A stretch of DNA of 64,000 nucleotides from Rugamonas rubra (GCF_900114705.1 NZ_FOTW01000006.1:248001-312000), one strand, 5' to 3'; shown: positions 48,488 through 56,190, counted from the first letter of the stretch. Notes: generated by a model from the sequence alone, not told the origin. Numbers and translations are program-made.

Positions 48488-49299
48488 TACACCCGATGCC
48501 CAACCCGATCGCCCTCTCGCTGGGGCCGGTGCAGATCCACTGGTACGGCCTGATGTACGTGCTGGCCTTCGCCCTGTTCATCGCCCTGGGCCGGGTGCGC
48601 ATCCGCCAGCCGCACATCGCCGCGCTGGCCTGGAAGAACGTCGACCTGGACGACATGCTGTTCTACGGCATGCTCGGCGTGGTGCTCGGCGGCCGCCTGG
48701 GCGAGGTGCTGTTCTACCGCCCCGGCTACTTCTTCGCCCACCCGCTGGAGATCTTGCAGGTGTGGCACGGCGGCATGTCCTTCCACGGCGGCTTCATCGG
48801 CGTGATGCTGGCGATGGCCTTCTGGGCGCGCAAGTCCGGCCGCAACCTGCTCGACGTGTACGACTTCATCGCCCCGCTGGTGCCGCTGGGCTACGCCTGC
48901 GGCCGCCTGGGCAACTTCATCAACGCCGAGCTGCCCGGCCGCGTGGCCGACGCCAGCCTGCCGTGGGCGATGATCTGGCCCAACGTCGACGCGCTGCCGC
49001 GCCACCCGTCGCCGATCTACCAGCTGCTGGTGGACGGCCTGCTGGTGTTCGTGCTGCTGTGGCTGTACGCGCGCAAGGAGCGGCCACGGCTGGCCGTCGG
49101 CGCCATGTACACTCTGCTGTACGGCTGCGCGCGCTTCTTCACCGAGTACTTCCGCACGCCGGACTGGGAAGTCGAGTTCGCCGGCTTCAACATCTCCTCT
49201 GGCCAGGTGCTGTCGCTGCCGATGATCGTCGGCGCACTAGTGCTGCTGGCCTGGGCCTACCGCGACAAGGGCACGCGCACGGCGCGGGCCTTGGCGTGA
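48481..49299 (+). CDS. lgt: prolipoprotein diacylglyceryl transferase
   Basis: This 272-residue inner-membrane enzyme transfers diacylglycerol from phosphatidylglycerol to the lipobox Cys of prolipoproteins. Signatures are intact: VLGGRLGEVLFYRPGYF, WHGGMSFHGGFIGVML (catalytic His) and the Lgt signature CGRLGNFINAELPGR. Seven hydrophobic segments are present. The start overlaps the LysR stop and the cupin gene begins within its own stop (GTGA). Confidence 0.97.
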   Translation: MLIHPMPNPIALSLGPVQIHWYGLMYVLAFALFIALGRVRIRQPHIAALAWKNVDLDDMLFYGMLGVVLGGRLGEVLFYRPGYFFAHPLEILQVWHGGMSFHGGFIGVMLAMAFWARKSGRNLLDVYDFIAPLVPLGYACGRLGNFINAELPGRVADASLPWAMIWPNVDALPRHPSPIYQLLVDGLLVFVLLWLYARKERPRLAVGAMYTLLYGCARFFTEYFRTPDWEVEFAGFNISSGQVLSLPMIVGALVLLAWAYRDKGTRTARALA

Positions 49300-50222
49300 G
49301 CGCCGGCGTGAGCGTGCGCGAAACGCCACGCTTGCCGCCGACGCGGCAGGAGACGGAGGGCGACTCGCCCGAGGCGGTCGCCGCCAGAAGGCTGGCGCGC
49401 GAGCAACGGGACGCGCTGGTGCGCGGCGTCAGCTCGATCGACGACATGCGCGAGGCGATCAAGCGCGCCGCGCGCGGGCTGCCGACCATTGCCGCCGTGC
49501 CGCGTTTGGGTTCGCTCGACGCCAAGGCCTTCCGCGCCCGCGCCGCCCAGGGCCTGCCGTTCCTGACGAGCGGGCTGGTCAACCGTTGGCCGCTGACCGC
49601 CCTGACGCCGCAAACGCTGCGCGAGCACTATAGCCACCTGCCCGTGCGGGCGCGGGTGGGCGACTACATCAACACGGCGTTCGCGACCGACCGGGCGATG
49701 CAGGACATGTCGATGCTCGAGTATCTCGAGCTGGTCGCCAGCGGCGCGCACGAGCTGCCGCCCTACCTGGGCAATCTGGAACTGCGCGAACTGAATCGCC
49801 TATGCCACTGGCCCACCTACTTCGACAAAATGGGTCCGCCGCGCTTTTGGCTCGGCCCGGCGGGAACGGTGACGCCGTTGCACTGCGACTACGACGACAA
49901 CATCTTCGCGCAGATCTGGGGGACCAAACGGATCTTCCTGTCGCCGCCGCACCACGACGAGTTCCTTTACCCGCGCGAGGCGAACGCCATCCTGTTCGGT
50001 TCGCCGTTCGACCCCGAGGCGCCGGACTTCGATAAGTTCCCCCTGGCCCGCCAAGCGTTGATGATCGAGGTCATCGTCAACCCCGGCGACCTGCTGTATG
50101 TGCCCGCCGGCTGGTATCACCAGGTGCGCGCGCTGACGTTTTCGCTGTCCTCCAACCGCTGGGCCAGGGCGCTGCCGTTCGCGTTGACCGGCGACACCTC
50201 CCTGCAACGCCCTGCCGACTAG
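49296..50222 (+). CDS. cupin-like (JmjC-type) oxygenase domain protein
   Basis: This 308-residue protein has the Cupin_8/JmjC fold. The iron-binding HxD is at His196 and Asp198 (TPLHCDYDDN), followed by IWGTKRIFLSPPHH, and the distal His lies in VPAGWYHQVRALTFS, so the metal triad looks complete. Such proteins are 2-oxoglutarate-dependent hydroxylases. The GTG at 49296 overlaps the lgt stop; a second GTG at 49308 is possible. Its stop codon lies inside a 14-bp sequence that is repeated 1,079 bp downstream. Confidence 0.82.
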   Translation: MSAGVSVRETPRLPPTRQETEGDSPEAVAARRLAREQRDALVRGVSSIDDMREAIKRAARGLPTIAAVPRLGSLDAKAFRARAAQGLPFLTSGLVNRWPLTALTPQTLREHYSHLPVRARVGDYINTAFATDRAMQDMSMLEYLELVASGAHELPPYLGNLELRELNRLCHWPTYFDKMGPPRFWLGPAGTVTPLHCDYDDNIFAQIWGTKRIFLSPPHHDEFLYPREANAILFGSPFDPEAPDFDKFPLARQALMIEVIVNPGDLLYVPAGWYHQVRALTFSLSSNRWARALPFALTGDTSLQRPAD

Positions 50223-50227
50223 CAACA
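50214..50227. repeat. 14-bp direct repeat, left copy (cassette boundary)
   Basis: GCCGACTAGCAACA spans the stop codon of the cupin gene. An identical copy lies at 51293-51306. Together they bracket a low-GC two-gene cassette. Confidence 0.8.
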
Positions 50228-50262
50228 GCCACCGGCGACAAAGCACCTTTTGCTACGCGCCC

Positions 50263-50300
50263 ACAATTATCTGATCGGACGCGATCCGATGTAAAATTGT
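50263..50300. promoter_or_regulatory. operator-like nested dyad in front of the cassette
   Basis: An inner dyad ATCGGA-CGCGA-TCCGAT (50274-50290) sits inside an outer one, ACAATT and AATTGT, with nearly the same centre. It lies 34 bp before the ATG of the small gene, the usual place for autoregulation of a small two-gene module. Confidence 0.5.
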
Positions 50301-50333
50301 TGCACCAGCGAGCACCTACCAAGGAGCAAATTC

Positions 50334-50579
50334 ATGCAAGTGGAAATGACGCAGCGGGCGACTATTGCGCTCCAAAAGGCGGAAGGTGAATTGAAGCAAG
50401 GGCTGGCAGAAGTACTTCGTGCCTTTGAGTCCGGCAAGGCCCTGCCCGTCGAACAGGTCAGATCTTCCAACTCGCGCCCCGGCGTTCTTGTCGCGAGAAT
50501 CAAGGATTTCCGCTTGTTCTACCAGCCGGGCGAAGGAGTGATTCAGGTACTCGACATCGTGCCGCGCTCGGAAGCTTAG
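50334..50579 (+). CDS. small protein, possible RelE-like fold, partner of the Shedu-like gene
   Basis: This 81-residue protein has an N-terminal helix (TQRATIALQKAEGELKQGLA) and a C-terminal pair of strands (VLVARIKDFRLFYQPGEGVI then QVLDIVPRSEA), an arrangement like the C-terminal half of RelE/ParE toxins (compare the usual yRvlY and hvghR strands). That similarity is loose and the call is tentative. AGGAG precedes the ATG and it ends 2 bp before the nuclease gene, so the two are co-translated. It could be an antitoxin, a regulator or a small toxin. Confidence 0.45.
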   Translation: MQVEMTQRATIALQKAEGELKQGLAEVLRAFESGKALPVEQVRSSNSRPGVLVARIKDFRLFYQPGEGVIQVLDIVPRSEA

Positions 50580-50581
50580 CA

Positions 50582-51235
50582 ATGATCGAAATGATCGGCT
50601 TGAAGCTAGACTTACGTCAGGCTCATGCCGACTTGGCGGCGCTGGACAAACTACTAACGGACAACGAGCAGTTAGAGGAAACCGGGCCAGGAGGCTTGCA
50701 GGAATTCTTCACATCGCATCCGCACCTCTTGCTGCTCATGTCGCGCGCATTTTGCCCAGGACTACTGCCAGCAGCCTACCTTCCCGAATGTTCTGTTGTA
50801 CAAGAATTCCGCGCCGACTATGCGGTGGCAAATGAGGATCGCACAAAATTTCTTTTCGTTGAGTTTGAGCATGCGAAGAAGGACAGCATTTTTGCCACCA
50901 AGGCTAAAACGAAAGCGAACCAGAGCTATCAATGGGCGAAGACGTTTGAACACGGCTTTAGTCAAGTGGTTGACTGGTACTTCCGCCTCGATGATTACCA
51001 GAGAACGAGCAAAATTGACGAGCATTTCGGTGCGCCGAAGATTGATTACGTCGGAATCCTTGTGCTTGGACGTGACCAGTTTTTGAAGAAAACAGGTCTA
51101 AGCCAGCGATTCGAATGGCGCAGGAAGTACACCGTAATCAACAGTCAACATCTGCATTGTTTTACCTTCGACGAACTCGCTCGAGAGCTCAGGGGGCACT
51201 ACGACACGCTAATTGATCTAGCGGAAACAGTCTAG
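50582..51235 (+). CDS. DUF4263 (Shedu/SduA C-terminal-like) nuclease domain protein
   Basis: This 217-residue protein resembles the DUF4263 nuclease domain of Shedu anti-phage proteins: a helix ending at FFTSHPHLLLL, VVQEFRADYAVANE with Asp79, FLFVEFEHAKK with Glu94 and a conserved Gln128-Asp131 segment (SQVVDWYFRL). This would be a PD-(D/E)xK core, but the usual K after E-x is replaced by E (EFE), with Lys99-Lys100 close by. It lacks the N-terminal part of full SduA (about 380 residues). GC content is low compared with neighbours. A defence role is plausible, not shown. Confidence 0.65.
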   Translation: MIEMIGLKLDLRQAHADLAALDKLLTDNEQLEETGPGGLQEFFTSHPHLLLLMSRAFCPGLLPAAYLPECSVVQEFRADYAVANEDRTKFLFVEFEHAKKDSIFATKAKTKANQSYQWAKTFEHGFSQVVDWYFRLDDYQRTSKIDEHFGAPKIDYVGILVLGRDQFLKKTGLSQRFEWRRKYTVINSQHLHCFTFDELARELRGHYDTLIDLAETV

Positions 51236-51292
51236 CGCCACACGATCCGGTGACCGCAGGCGGCTAGTTGTAGCGACCTGTGGCTGATCTAG

Positions 51293-51306
51293 GCCGACTA
51301 GCAACA
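51293..51306. repeat. 14-bp direct repeat, right copy (cassette boundary)
   Basis: This is an exact copy of GCCGACTAGCAACA found at 50214-50227. It lies 58 bp after the nuclease gene and 116 bp before the next antitoxin gene, and here it is intergenic. Confidence 0.8.
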
Positions 51307-51421
51307 AATGCAAATACAACTGGCGCGGCCTGAAGGTGCAACAAACCTCCGTTCGCCAAACGGCGGCCGACCCTTGCCTGCGCTACCATGTGATTGCGTT
51401 GTGACACATAGGGGTAAGTCC

Positions 51422-51709
51422 ATGAGCGAAGCAAGCTTTACCTTCCGAGTCGATGAGAGCCTGAAAGAGCAATTCATGACAGCCGCCAAGGGCCGCGACC
51501 GTACCGGCGCCCAGCTGCTGCGCGCCTTCATGCGTGACTTTGTTCGGCAGCAGCAGGAAGCGGTAGAACAAGACGCAGGGTTTCGTCGCCAAGTGCAGAT
51601 CGGCCTGGACTCGGCCAATGCCGGCAAGCAGATCCCGGCCGCTGAGGTTGAAGCCAAGTTCGCCGCCAAGCGCGCCGCCACACATCGTCGGCTGGAAGCC
51701 GCAGAATGA
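51422..51709 (+). CDS. orphan antitoxin-like protein (ribbon-helix-helix, ParD/RelB-like)
   Basis: This 95-residue protein opens with a strand and two helices typical of ribbon-helix-helix antitoxins: SEASFTFRVDESLKEQFMTA, then AKGRDRTGAQLLRAFMRDFV. A charged tail (AAEVEAKFAAKRAATHRRLE) would bind the toxin. Its stop overlaps the start of a broken ParE-like remnant (ATGA). A dyad ATGTG and CACAT (51388-51409) lies just upstream and may be its operator. The gene looks intact. Confidence 0.75.
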   Translation: MSEASFTFRVDESLKEQFMTAAKGRDRTGAQLLRAFMRDFVRQQQEAVEQDAGFRRQVQIGLDSANAGKQIPAAEVEAKFAAKRAATHRRLEAAE

Positions 51710-51753
51710 TTGAGTTGTTTTGGACGCCAGGGGCGATTCAAGACTGCTGCTGA
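51706..51753 (+). pseudogene. truncated ParE/RelE-type toxin remnant
   Basis: Translation from the ATG overlapping the antitoxin stop gives MIELFWTPGAIQDCC and then a stop. MIELFWTPxAIQD is the typical start of ParE-family toxins, which continue with an Arg-rich helix and about 80 more residues. That continuation is missing, and nothing similar follows before the TauE gene. The toxin was lost by deletion or rearrangement while its antitoxin remains. Confidence 0.6.
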
Positions 51754-51865
51754 ATGCAGGTTCATTTGCAAATGCTGGTTTGAGAGGCGTGTCAGTTGCA
51801 GTTGGTCCTGGCCGAGAATTTCGTCAAATGCAGGTCGGAGCGGTTTCAAACGCAGCTCGCTACAG

Positions 51866-52669
51866 CTAGTGGAAAGCCTTCCACAACATATACGCGGCCA
51901 GGCAGTACAGCACCACGGCGAACACCTTCTTCAGCGTCGCCACCGGCAAGCGGTGCGCGGTGCGCGCGCCGAGCGGGGCGAACAGCACGCTGGCGGTGGC
52001 GATCACCGCCAGCGCCGGCAGGTAGATGAAACCCAGCGAGTACGGCGGCAAATCGGCCACTCCCCAACCATAGAAAATGTTCGACAAGGTGCCGGCCAGC
52101 GCGATCGGGAAGCCGAGCGCGGCGCTGGTGGCGACGGCGTTGTGGATCTTCACATTGCACCAGCCCATGAAGGGGATGGAGATGAAGCCGCCGCCCGCCC
52201 CCACCAGCCCGGCCAGCAGGCCGATCAGGCCGCCGGCGGCGAACATGCCGACAGTGCCGGGCAGCTCGCGCCCGCCGCTGGGCTTTTTCCCCAGCAGCAT
52301 CTGTGTCGCCGAGAAGGAGATGAACAGGCCGAAGAACAGCGCCAGCACGGTCGACGACATCTGCTTGCCTATCCACGGCCCGATCCACGAGCCGAGCAGG
52401 ATGCCCGGCGACAGCAGCGCGACGATGCGCCAGCGCACCGCGCCGTGCAGGTGGTGGGCGCGCACCGAGGACATCGAGGTGAACAAGATCGTGCCGAGCG
52501 AGGTGGCGATGGCCATGTGGACGATCACCTCGGGCGCGAAGCCGCGCGCGCTGAAGATCATGGTGATGAAGGGCACCAGGATCATGCCGCCGCCTATGCC
52601 CAGCAATCCGGCCGAGAAGCCGCCGAAGGCGCCCATCAACAACAACACCAGCACCAGTCCCCAGTCCAT
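51866..52669 (-). CDS. TauE/SafE (DUF81) family sulfite/anion exporter-like permease
   Basis: This 267-residue membrane protein has about eight hydrophobic segments and the two TauE repeats, each beginning with a GGFSAGLLGIGGGMILVPF-type or GLLAGLVGAGGGFISIPFM-type motif. The family exports sulfite, sulfoacetate or similar anions. The ATG at 52669 starts the normal protein MDWGLVLVLLL. Its stop lies in a sequence (CGCTACAGCTAG) that recurs inverted near the cassette end at 51261-51275. Confidence 0.9.
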   Translation of the reverse strand: MDWGLVLVLLLMGAFGGFSAGLLGIGGGMILVPFITMIFSARGFAPEVIVHMAIATSLGTILFTSMSSVRAHHLHGAVRWRIVALLSPGILLGSWIGPWIGKQMSSTVLALFFGLFISFSATQMLLGKKPSGGRELPGTVGMFAAGGLIGLLAGLVGAGGGFISIPFMGWCNVKIHNAVATSAALGFPIALAGTLSNIFYGWGVADLPPYSLGFIYLPALAVIATASVLFAPLGARTAHRLPVATLKKVFAVVLYCLAAYMLWKAFH

Positions 52670-52823
52670 CAGCGGCCCCCTGGCGCGCGGGCCGGCGCGA
52701 CGCCACGCGGGCCCGGCGGATGAACATGGGCCGGCGTGGCGGCGGCGAAGAACGGCGAAGGCGAGGACATGGCGATGGCGGACCGTGGAGGTTGTCGAGC
52801 GGACGCCGCGCTCGTGGCACGCG

Positions 52824-52890
52824 GCAATATTGCTCGATGGTACACCATGGCCGCGCCCCGTCGCATATTGGCAACAGGGCAATATATTGC
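52824..52890. promoter_or_regulatory. paired AT-rich palindromes in the TauE-MCP intergenic gap
   Basis: In the 338-bp gap 52670-53007 two perfect palindromes occur: GCAATATTGC (52824-52833) and GCAATATATTGC (52879-52890). The second differs only by two extra central bases. No gene is visible in the gap; these are candidate regulatory sites for the TauE or chemoreceptor promoter. Confidence 0.35.
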
Positions 52891-53007
52891 GGAAACGAAA
52901 GTCACTAGCGCTTTCTTTGTGGAATTTTTTGCGATATTGTTGACGCCACGCATTGCGCGCGCCTTCACTCCTTAAACAATTCGCGCCTTCGCCGGCGCCG
53001 CCCTATC

Positions 53008-54573
53008 ATGAAGAATTTGAATATCGGTACCCGCCTCGCCGCCGGCTTCGCCCTGCTGCTGGCCTTGATGATGCTGATGACGGTGATCGGCATCCACAAC
53101 CTGCAAACCGTCGCCGAGGGCACGCAGAACATGATGCATCAGCCGCTGGCCAAGGAGCGCATGGTGGCCGACTGGTATACGCTGATCCACACCAGCGTGC
53201 GCCGCACCGGCGCCATGGCGAAGAGCAGCGACGCCTCGCTGGTGGCCTTCTTCACCGAGGACGTGGCCAACTCCGCGCGCGACGTCAACGCGCTGCAGCA
53301 GAAGGTCGAGGCGCTGCTCGAGACGGCGCAGGAGAAGGAAAAATTTGAAGAAATGAAGGTGGCGCGCAAGAACTACCTGGCGATCCGCGACAACGTCGGC
53401 AAGCTGAAGGCCGAGGGCCAGTCGGAGCAGGCCAACGCGCTGCTGGACCAGCAGTTCGTGCCGGCCGGCAAGCAGTACCTGGGCAGCCTGCAGACCCTGC
53501 TCAACATGCAGCGCGCCAGCATCGACGCGACGGCGGCCGAGATCAACTCGGTCTACAAGCACAGCCGCAACTTCATGCTCGGCTTCGGCACGCTGGTGCT
53601 ACTGTGCGGCGTGGCCTGCGCCTGGTGGCTGACGCGCGGCATCATCGTGCCGCTGCACCACGCCGTCGACATCGCCGTCGCCGTCGCCAACAAGGACCTG
53701 CGCAGCGAGATCACGGTCGACTCGGCCGACGAGACGGGCCGCCTGCTGCAGGCGCTCAAGACGATGAACGACAGCCTGTTGCACATCGTTATCGACGTGC
53801 GCAACGGCACCGGCAACATCGCCAGCGGCAGCAGCGAGATCGCCGCCGGCAATATGGACTTGTCGGCGCGCACCGAGCACCAGGCCAGCAGCCTGGAGCA
53901 GACCGCCTCGTCGATGGAGGAGCTGACCTCGACGGTGCGGCAAAACGCCGACAACGCGCGCCAGGCCAACACGCTGGCGCAGACCGCCTCCTCGGTGGCG
54001 CAGGGCGGCGGCGCCGCCGTGGCCGAGGTGGTCGCCACCATGGCGGCGATCCACGAGTCGGCGCGCAAGATCGGTGACATCATCAGCGTGATCGACGGCA
54101 TCGCCTTCCAGACCAACATTTTGGCGCTGAACGCGGCGGTCGAGGCGGCGCGGGCCGGCGAGCAGGGCCGTGGCTTCGCCGTGGTCGCCAGCGAGGTGCG
54201 CAACCTGGCCCAGCGCAGCGCCGCCGCCGCGCGCGAGATCAAGGAACTGATCAACGACTCGACCAGCAAGGTCGACGCCGGCAGCGCCCAGGTGACCAAG
54301 GCCGGCGCGACCATGCGCGAGGTGGTCGACAGCATCCAGCGCGTCACCGACATCATGGGCGAGATCACCACCGCCAGCGCCGAGCAGAGCGTCGGCATCG
54401 AGCAGGTCAACGAGGCCATCACGCAGATGGACGAGGTGACCCAGCAAAACGCCTCGCTGGTCGAGCAGGCGGCGGCGGCGGCGGCCTCGCTGCAGGAGCA
54501 GGCGGCCGCGCTGGCCGAGGTGGTCAGCGTGTTCAAGCTCAACGAGGGCGGCGTGGCGGCACTGCCGCGTTGA
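53008..54573 (+). CDS. methyl-accepting chemotaxis protein
   Basis: This 521-residue receptor has a first membrane helix ([20 protein letters not shown]), a periplasmic helical bundle of about 160 residues (4HB_MCP type, with a coiled stretch of Gln/Glu), a second membrane helix near residue 190 ([20 protein letters not shown]), a HAMP linker and the signalling domain. The hairpin motif that contacts CheA/CheW is intact ([20 protein letters not shown]). It senses an unknown ligand and signals to the flagellar motor. A C-terminal CheR-binding pentapeptide is not visible. Confidence 0.95.
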   Translation: MKNLNIGTRLAAGFALLLALMMLMTVIGIHNLQTVAEGTQNMMHQPLAKERMVADWYTLIHTSVRRTGAMAKSSDASLVAFFTEDVANSARDVNALQQKVEALLETAQEKEKFEEMKVARKNYLAIRDNVGKLKAEGQSEQANALLDQQFVPAGKQYLGSLQTLLNMQRASIDATAAEINSVYKHSRNFMLGFGTLVLLCGVACAWWLTRGIIVPLHHAVDIAVAVANKDLRSEITVDSADETGRLLQALKTMNDSLLHIVIDVRNGTGNIASGSSEIAAGNMDLSARTEHQASSLEQTASSMEELTSTVRQNADNARQANTLAQTASSVAQGGGAAVAEVVATMAAIHESARKIGDIISVIDGIAFQTNILALNAAVEAARAGEQGRGFAVVASEVRNLAQRSAAAAREIKELINDSTSKVDAGSAQVTKAGATMREVVDSIQRVTDIMGEITTASAEQSVGIEQVNEAITQMDEVTQQNASLVEQAAAAAASLQEQAAALAEVVSVFKLNEGGVAALPR

Positions 54574-54643
54574 GCGCCGTCCGGGCGCGGAGTCGAGCGC
54601 CCATGCCGATCAAGGTCGGGGGCTGCGCAACAGGCAAAGCGCC

Positions 54644-54669
54644 AGGGTCAGACCCTAGGGTCTGACCCT
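54644..54669. repeat. REP-like palindrome, copy 6, overlapping the EVE gene 3' end
   Basis: AGGGTCAGACCCT and AGGGTCTGACCCT abut without a gap. The outer left arm (CAACAGGCAAAGCG) is present; the other arm is replaced by coding sequence. The stop codon of the EVE gene lies inside the repeat. Confidence 0.85.
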
Positions 54670-55145
54670 TCTAGGGACGCGGCGCCGGCCCCAAGCAGCT
54701 TGACGATGGCGTTCCACTGGCCGGCGCTGACCGGCGTGATCGACAGGCGGCTGCCCTTTTGCAGCAGCAGCATGTCCTCCAGCGCGGGAATGGTGCGCAT
54801 CTCGGCCAGCGGCAGCAGCCGGGTCTTCCTTAGCGCGCGCACGTCGACCGCGCTCCAGCGCGGCTGCTCCGGCGTGGCCTTGGGGTCGTGGTATTTGCCG
54901 CCGGCGGCGAACTGGGTGGCGTCGGGATAGGCGGCGCTGGCCACCTCGGCCAGGCCGGCCACGCCGGGCTGGGCGCAGCTGGAGTGGTAGAACAGCACGC
55001 CGTCGCCGGGCCGCATGGCGTCGCGCATGAAGTTGCGCGCCTGGTAATTGCGCACGCCGAACCACGAGACGGTGTGGCCGGGCGCGGCCAGCACGTCGTC
55101 GATGCTGACCTCGTCCGGCTCGGATTTCATCAACCAGTATTGCAT
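54648..55145 (-). CDS. EVE-domain protein
   Basis: This 165-residue protein has the EVE fold (PUA-like superfamily): MQYWLMKSEPDEVSIDD, HTVSWFGVRNYQARNFMRDA and GDGVLFYHSSCAQPGVAGLA, with a C-terminal LRKTRLLPLAEMR segment. EVE domains bind modified bases in RNA or DNA. The last seven residues (EGSDPRV) and the stop codon come from a REP-like palindrome, so the C-terminus was altered by repeat insertion. It lies downstream of 6S RNA and zapA on the same strand. Confidence 0.88.
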   Translation of the reverse strand: MQYWLMKSEPDEVSIDDVLAAPGHTVSWFGVRNYQARNFMRDAMRPGDGVLFYHSSCAQPGVAGLAEVASAAYPDATQFAAGGKYHDPKATPEQPRWSAVDVRALRKTRLLPLAEMRTIPALEDMLLLQKGSRLSITPVSAGQWNAIVKLLGAGAASLEGSDPRV

Positions 55146-55185
55146 CGCGCTCTCTCCAGACGGACAAACCTAGACACTAGGGACG

Positions 55186-55226
55186 TAAAAAAGCGGCTGC
55201 GCACTCGATGTTCGCAACCGCTCTTT
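55186..55226 (-). terminator. terminator downstream of 6S RNA
   Basis: On the minus strand AGCGGTTGCG and CGCAGCCGCT pair (one G-U) around an 11-base loop, followed by six T. It follows directly on the 3' end of the 6S RNA. Confidence 0.75.
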
Positions 55227-55228
55227 TG

Positions 55229-55413
55229 GAATAGTACCCCGCCTGTGCCGCTATGCCGGCATCCCGAACCAAACGGTTCAAGGTGGTCACAGTTAGTTCA
55301 ACTTCGGGTTCGTCGGACTAGCGACGCTCACTCCCATCAAACAAAATCCCGCAACCGGTGCACATAAATGGTTCAAGGAATATATGACAATCGCGAACAC
55401 TGCAGGGTGCCAC
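55229..55413 (-). ncRNA. ssrS: 6S RNA
   Basis: The minus strand carries the conserved 6S elements: a closing stem pairing ACCCTGC near the 5' end with GCGGGGT near the 3' end, the 5' motif TGTTCGCG, and the 3' motif CACCTTGAACCGTTTGGTTC, which matches the E. coli ACCTTGAACCAAGGGTTC region. It lies next to zapA, the synteny known for ssrS. Length of about 185 nt is normal. The exact ends are estimates. 6S RNA binds the sigma-70 RNA polymerase in stationary phase. Confidence 0.82.
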
Positions 55414-55457
55414 GAAGTTTACTCTCTTGTCCCGGCGAGGGGAAGAGCTTTGACGAA

Positions 55458-55769
55458 TTAAAACAAGGCTTCCTGCGGCGTCAGCGCGCCGTCCAACACC
55501 TTGTGCATGGCGCTGATCTTCTGCTGCACCTCGAGGATCGACAGGTCCGACAACGGTCCCTGCGGCGATTTCACCGAGAGGAATTCGGCCGCCATGCCCA
55601 GCGCCGCCATGACGGCGATGCGGTCGTTGCCCTTGACCTTGCCGGCGTCGCGGATCGAGCACATCTTCTTGTCGAGGAAGGCGGCCGCCTCGCGCAGCGC
55701 CCTCTCCTCGTCGGCCTTGCAGACCAGGCGGTAGGGTTGGCCCATGATGGCCACGTCGAGCTGGATCAT
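55458..55769 (-). CDS. zapA: cell division protein ZapA
   Basis: This 103-residue protein starts with the typical beta-strand MIQLDVAIMGQPYRLVC, followed by the ERALREAAAFLDKKMCSIRD helix and a C-terminal coiled coil (SDLSILEVQQKISAMHKVLD). ZapA stabilises FtsZ filaments at the division ring. It is coupled by a 4-bp overlap to the small coiled-coil gene upstream and is followed by 6S RNA. Confidence 0.92.
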   Translation of the reverse strand: MIQLDVAIMGQPYRLVCKADEERALREAAAFLDKKMCSIRDAGKVKGNDRIAVMAALGMAAEFLSVKSPQGPLSDLSILEVQQKISAMHKVLDGALTPQEALF

Positions 55770-56002
55770 TGCGCGTCCTCGGTGTCGGCCGACGCCATGG
55801 ATTCGGCCACCAGCGCGGGGATCTGCTCGAGCAGCGCCTCGACGCGGCCGGCGGCCTCGCTCAAGCGGGCCTGGTAGCCGAGGTTCTCCACCACCAGGGC
55901 GGAGTTGGCTTGGCGCAATTGGGCGTTCTCCCGGCGCAAGGCCTGGGTCATCGCGGCCAACTGGTCGATTTTGTCGGATAGTTCTTGGAATTCGGAAATC
56001 AT
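55766..56002 (-). CDS. small coiled-coil protein (TIGR02449/ZapB-like)
   Basis: This 78-residue protein is nearly all heptad coiled coil (EFQELSDKIDQLAAMTQALR, ENAQLRQANSALVVENLGYQ). It precedes zapA and overlaps it by 4 bp, so the two are co-translated, as in the TIGR02449 arrangement of betaproteobacteria. It is probably a division-associated partner of ZapA. The start at 56002 is chosen because the coil begins there. Confidence 0.82.
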   Translation of the reverse strand: MISEFQELSDKIDQLAAMTQALRRENAQLRQANSALVVENLGYQARLSEAAGRVEALLEQIPALVAESMASADTEDAQ

Positions 56003-56190
56003 CCCGTCACTATAGGGCGGCTTGCGAAGGCGAGTCAACAGCTACACGTGCGGGACGCGCATATTTCCACGCTTGGCGGGGCATCCACGTGCGCCGACGG
56101 CGCGCGAGGGCGCCGCCGGCAGGGAAATTGCCTTTTTAATCAGCAAATCGGCCGCGCGGCGGTGGCCGCGCGGCCTTCCCGCTGGCCGGA

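Noticed and set aside
50214-51306. Integron-type attC sites for the cassette
   Set aside because: The 14-bp repeat does not contain the GTTRRRY core in the right form and there is no attC-like imperfect palindrome or integrase gene.
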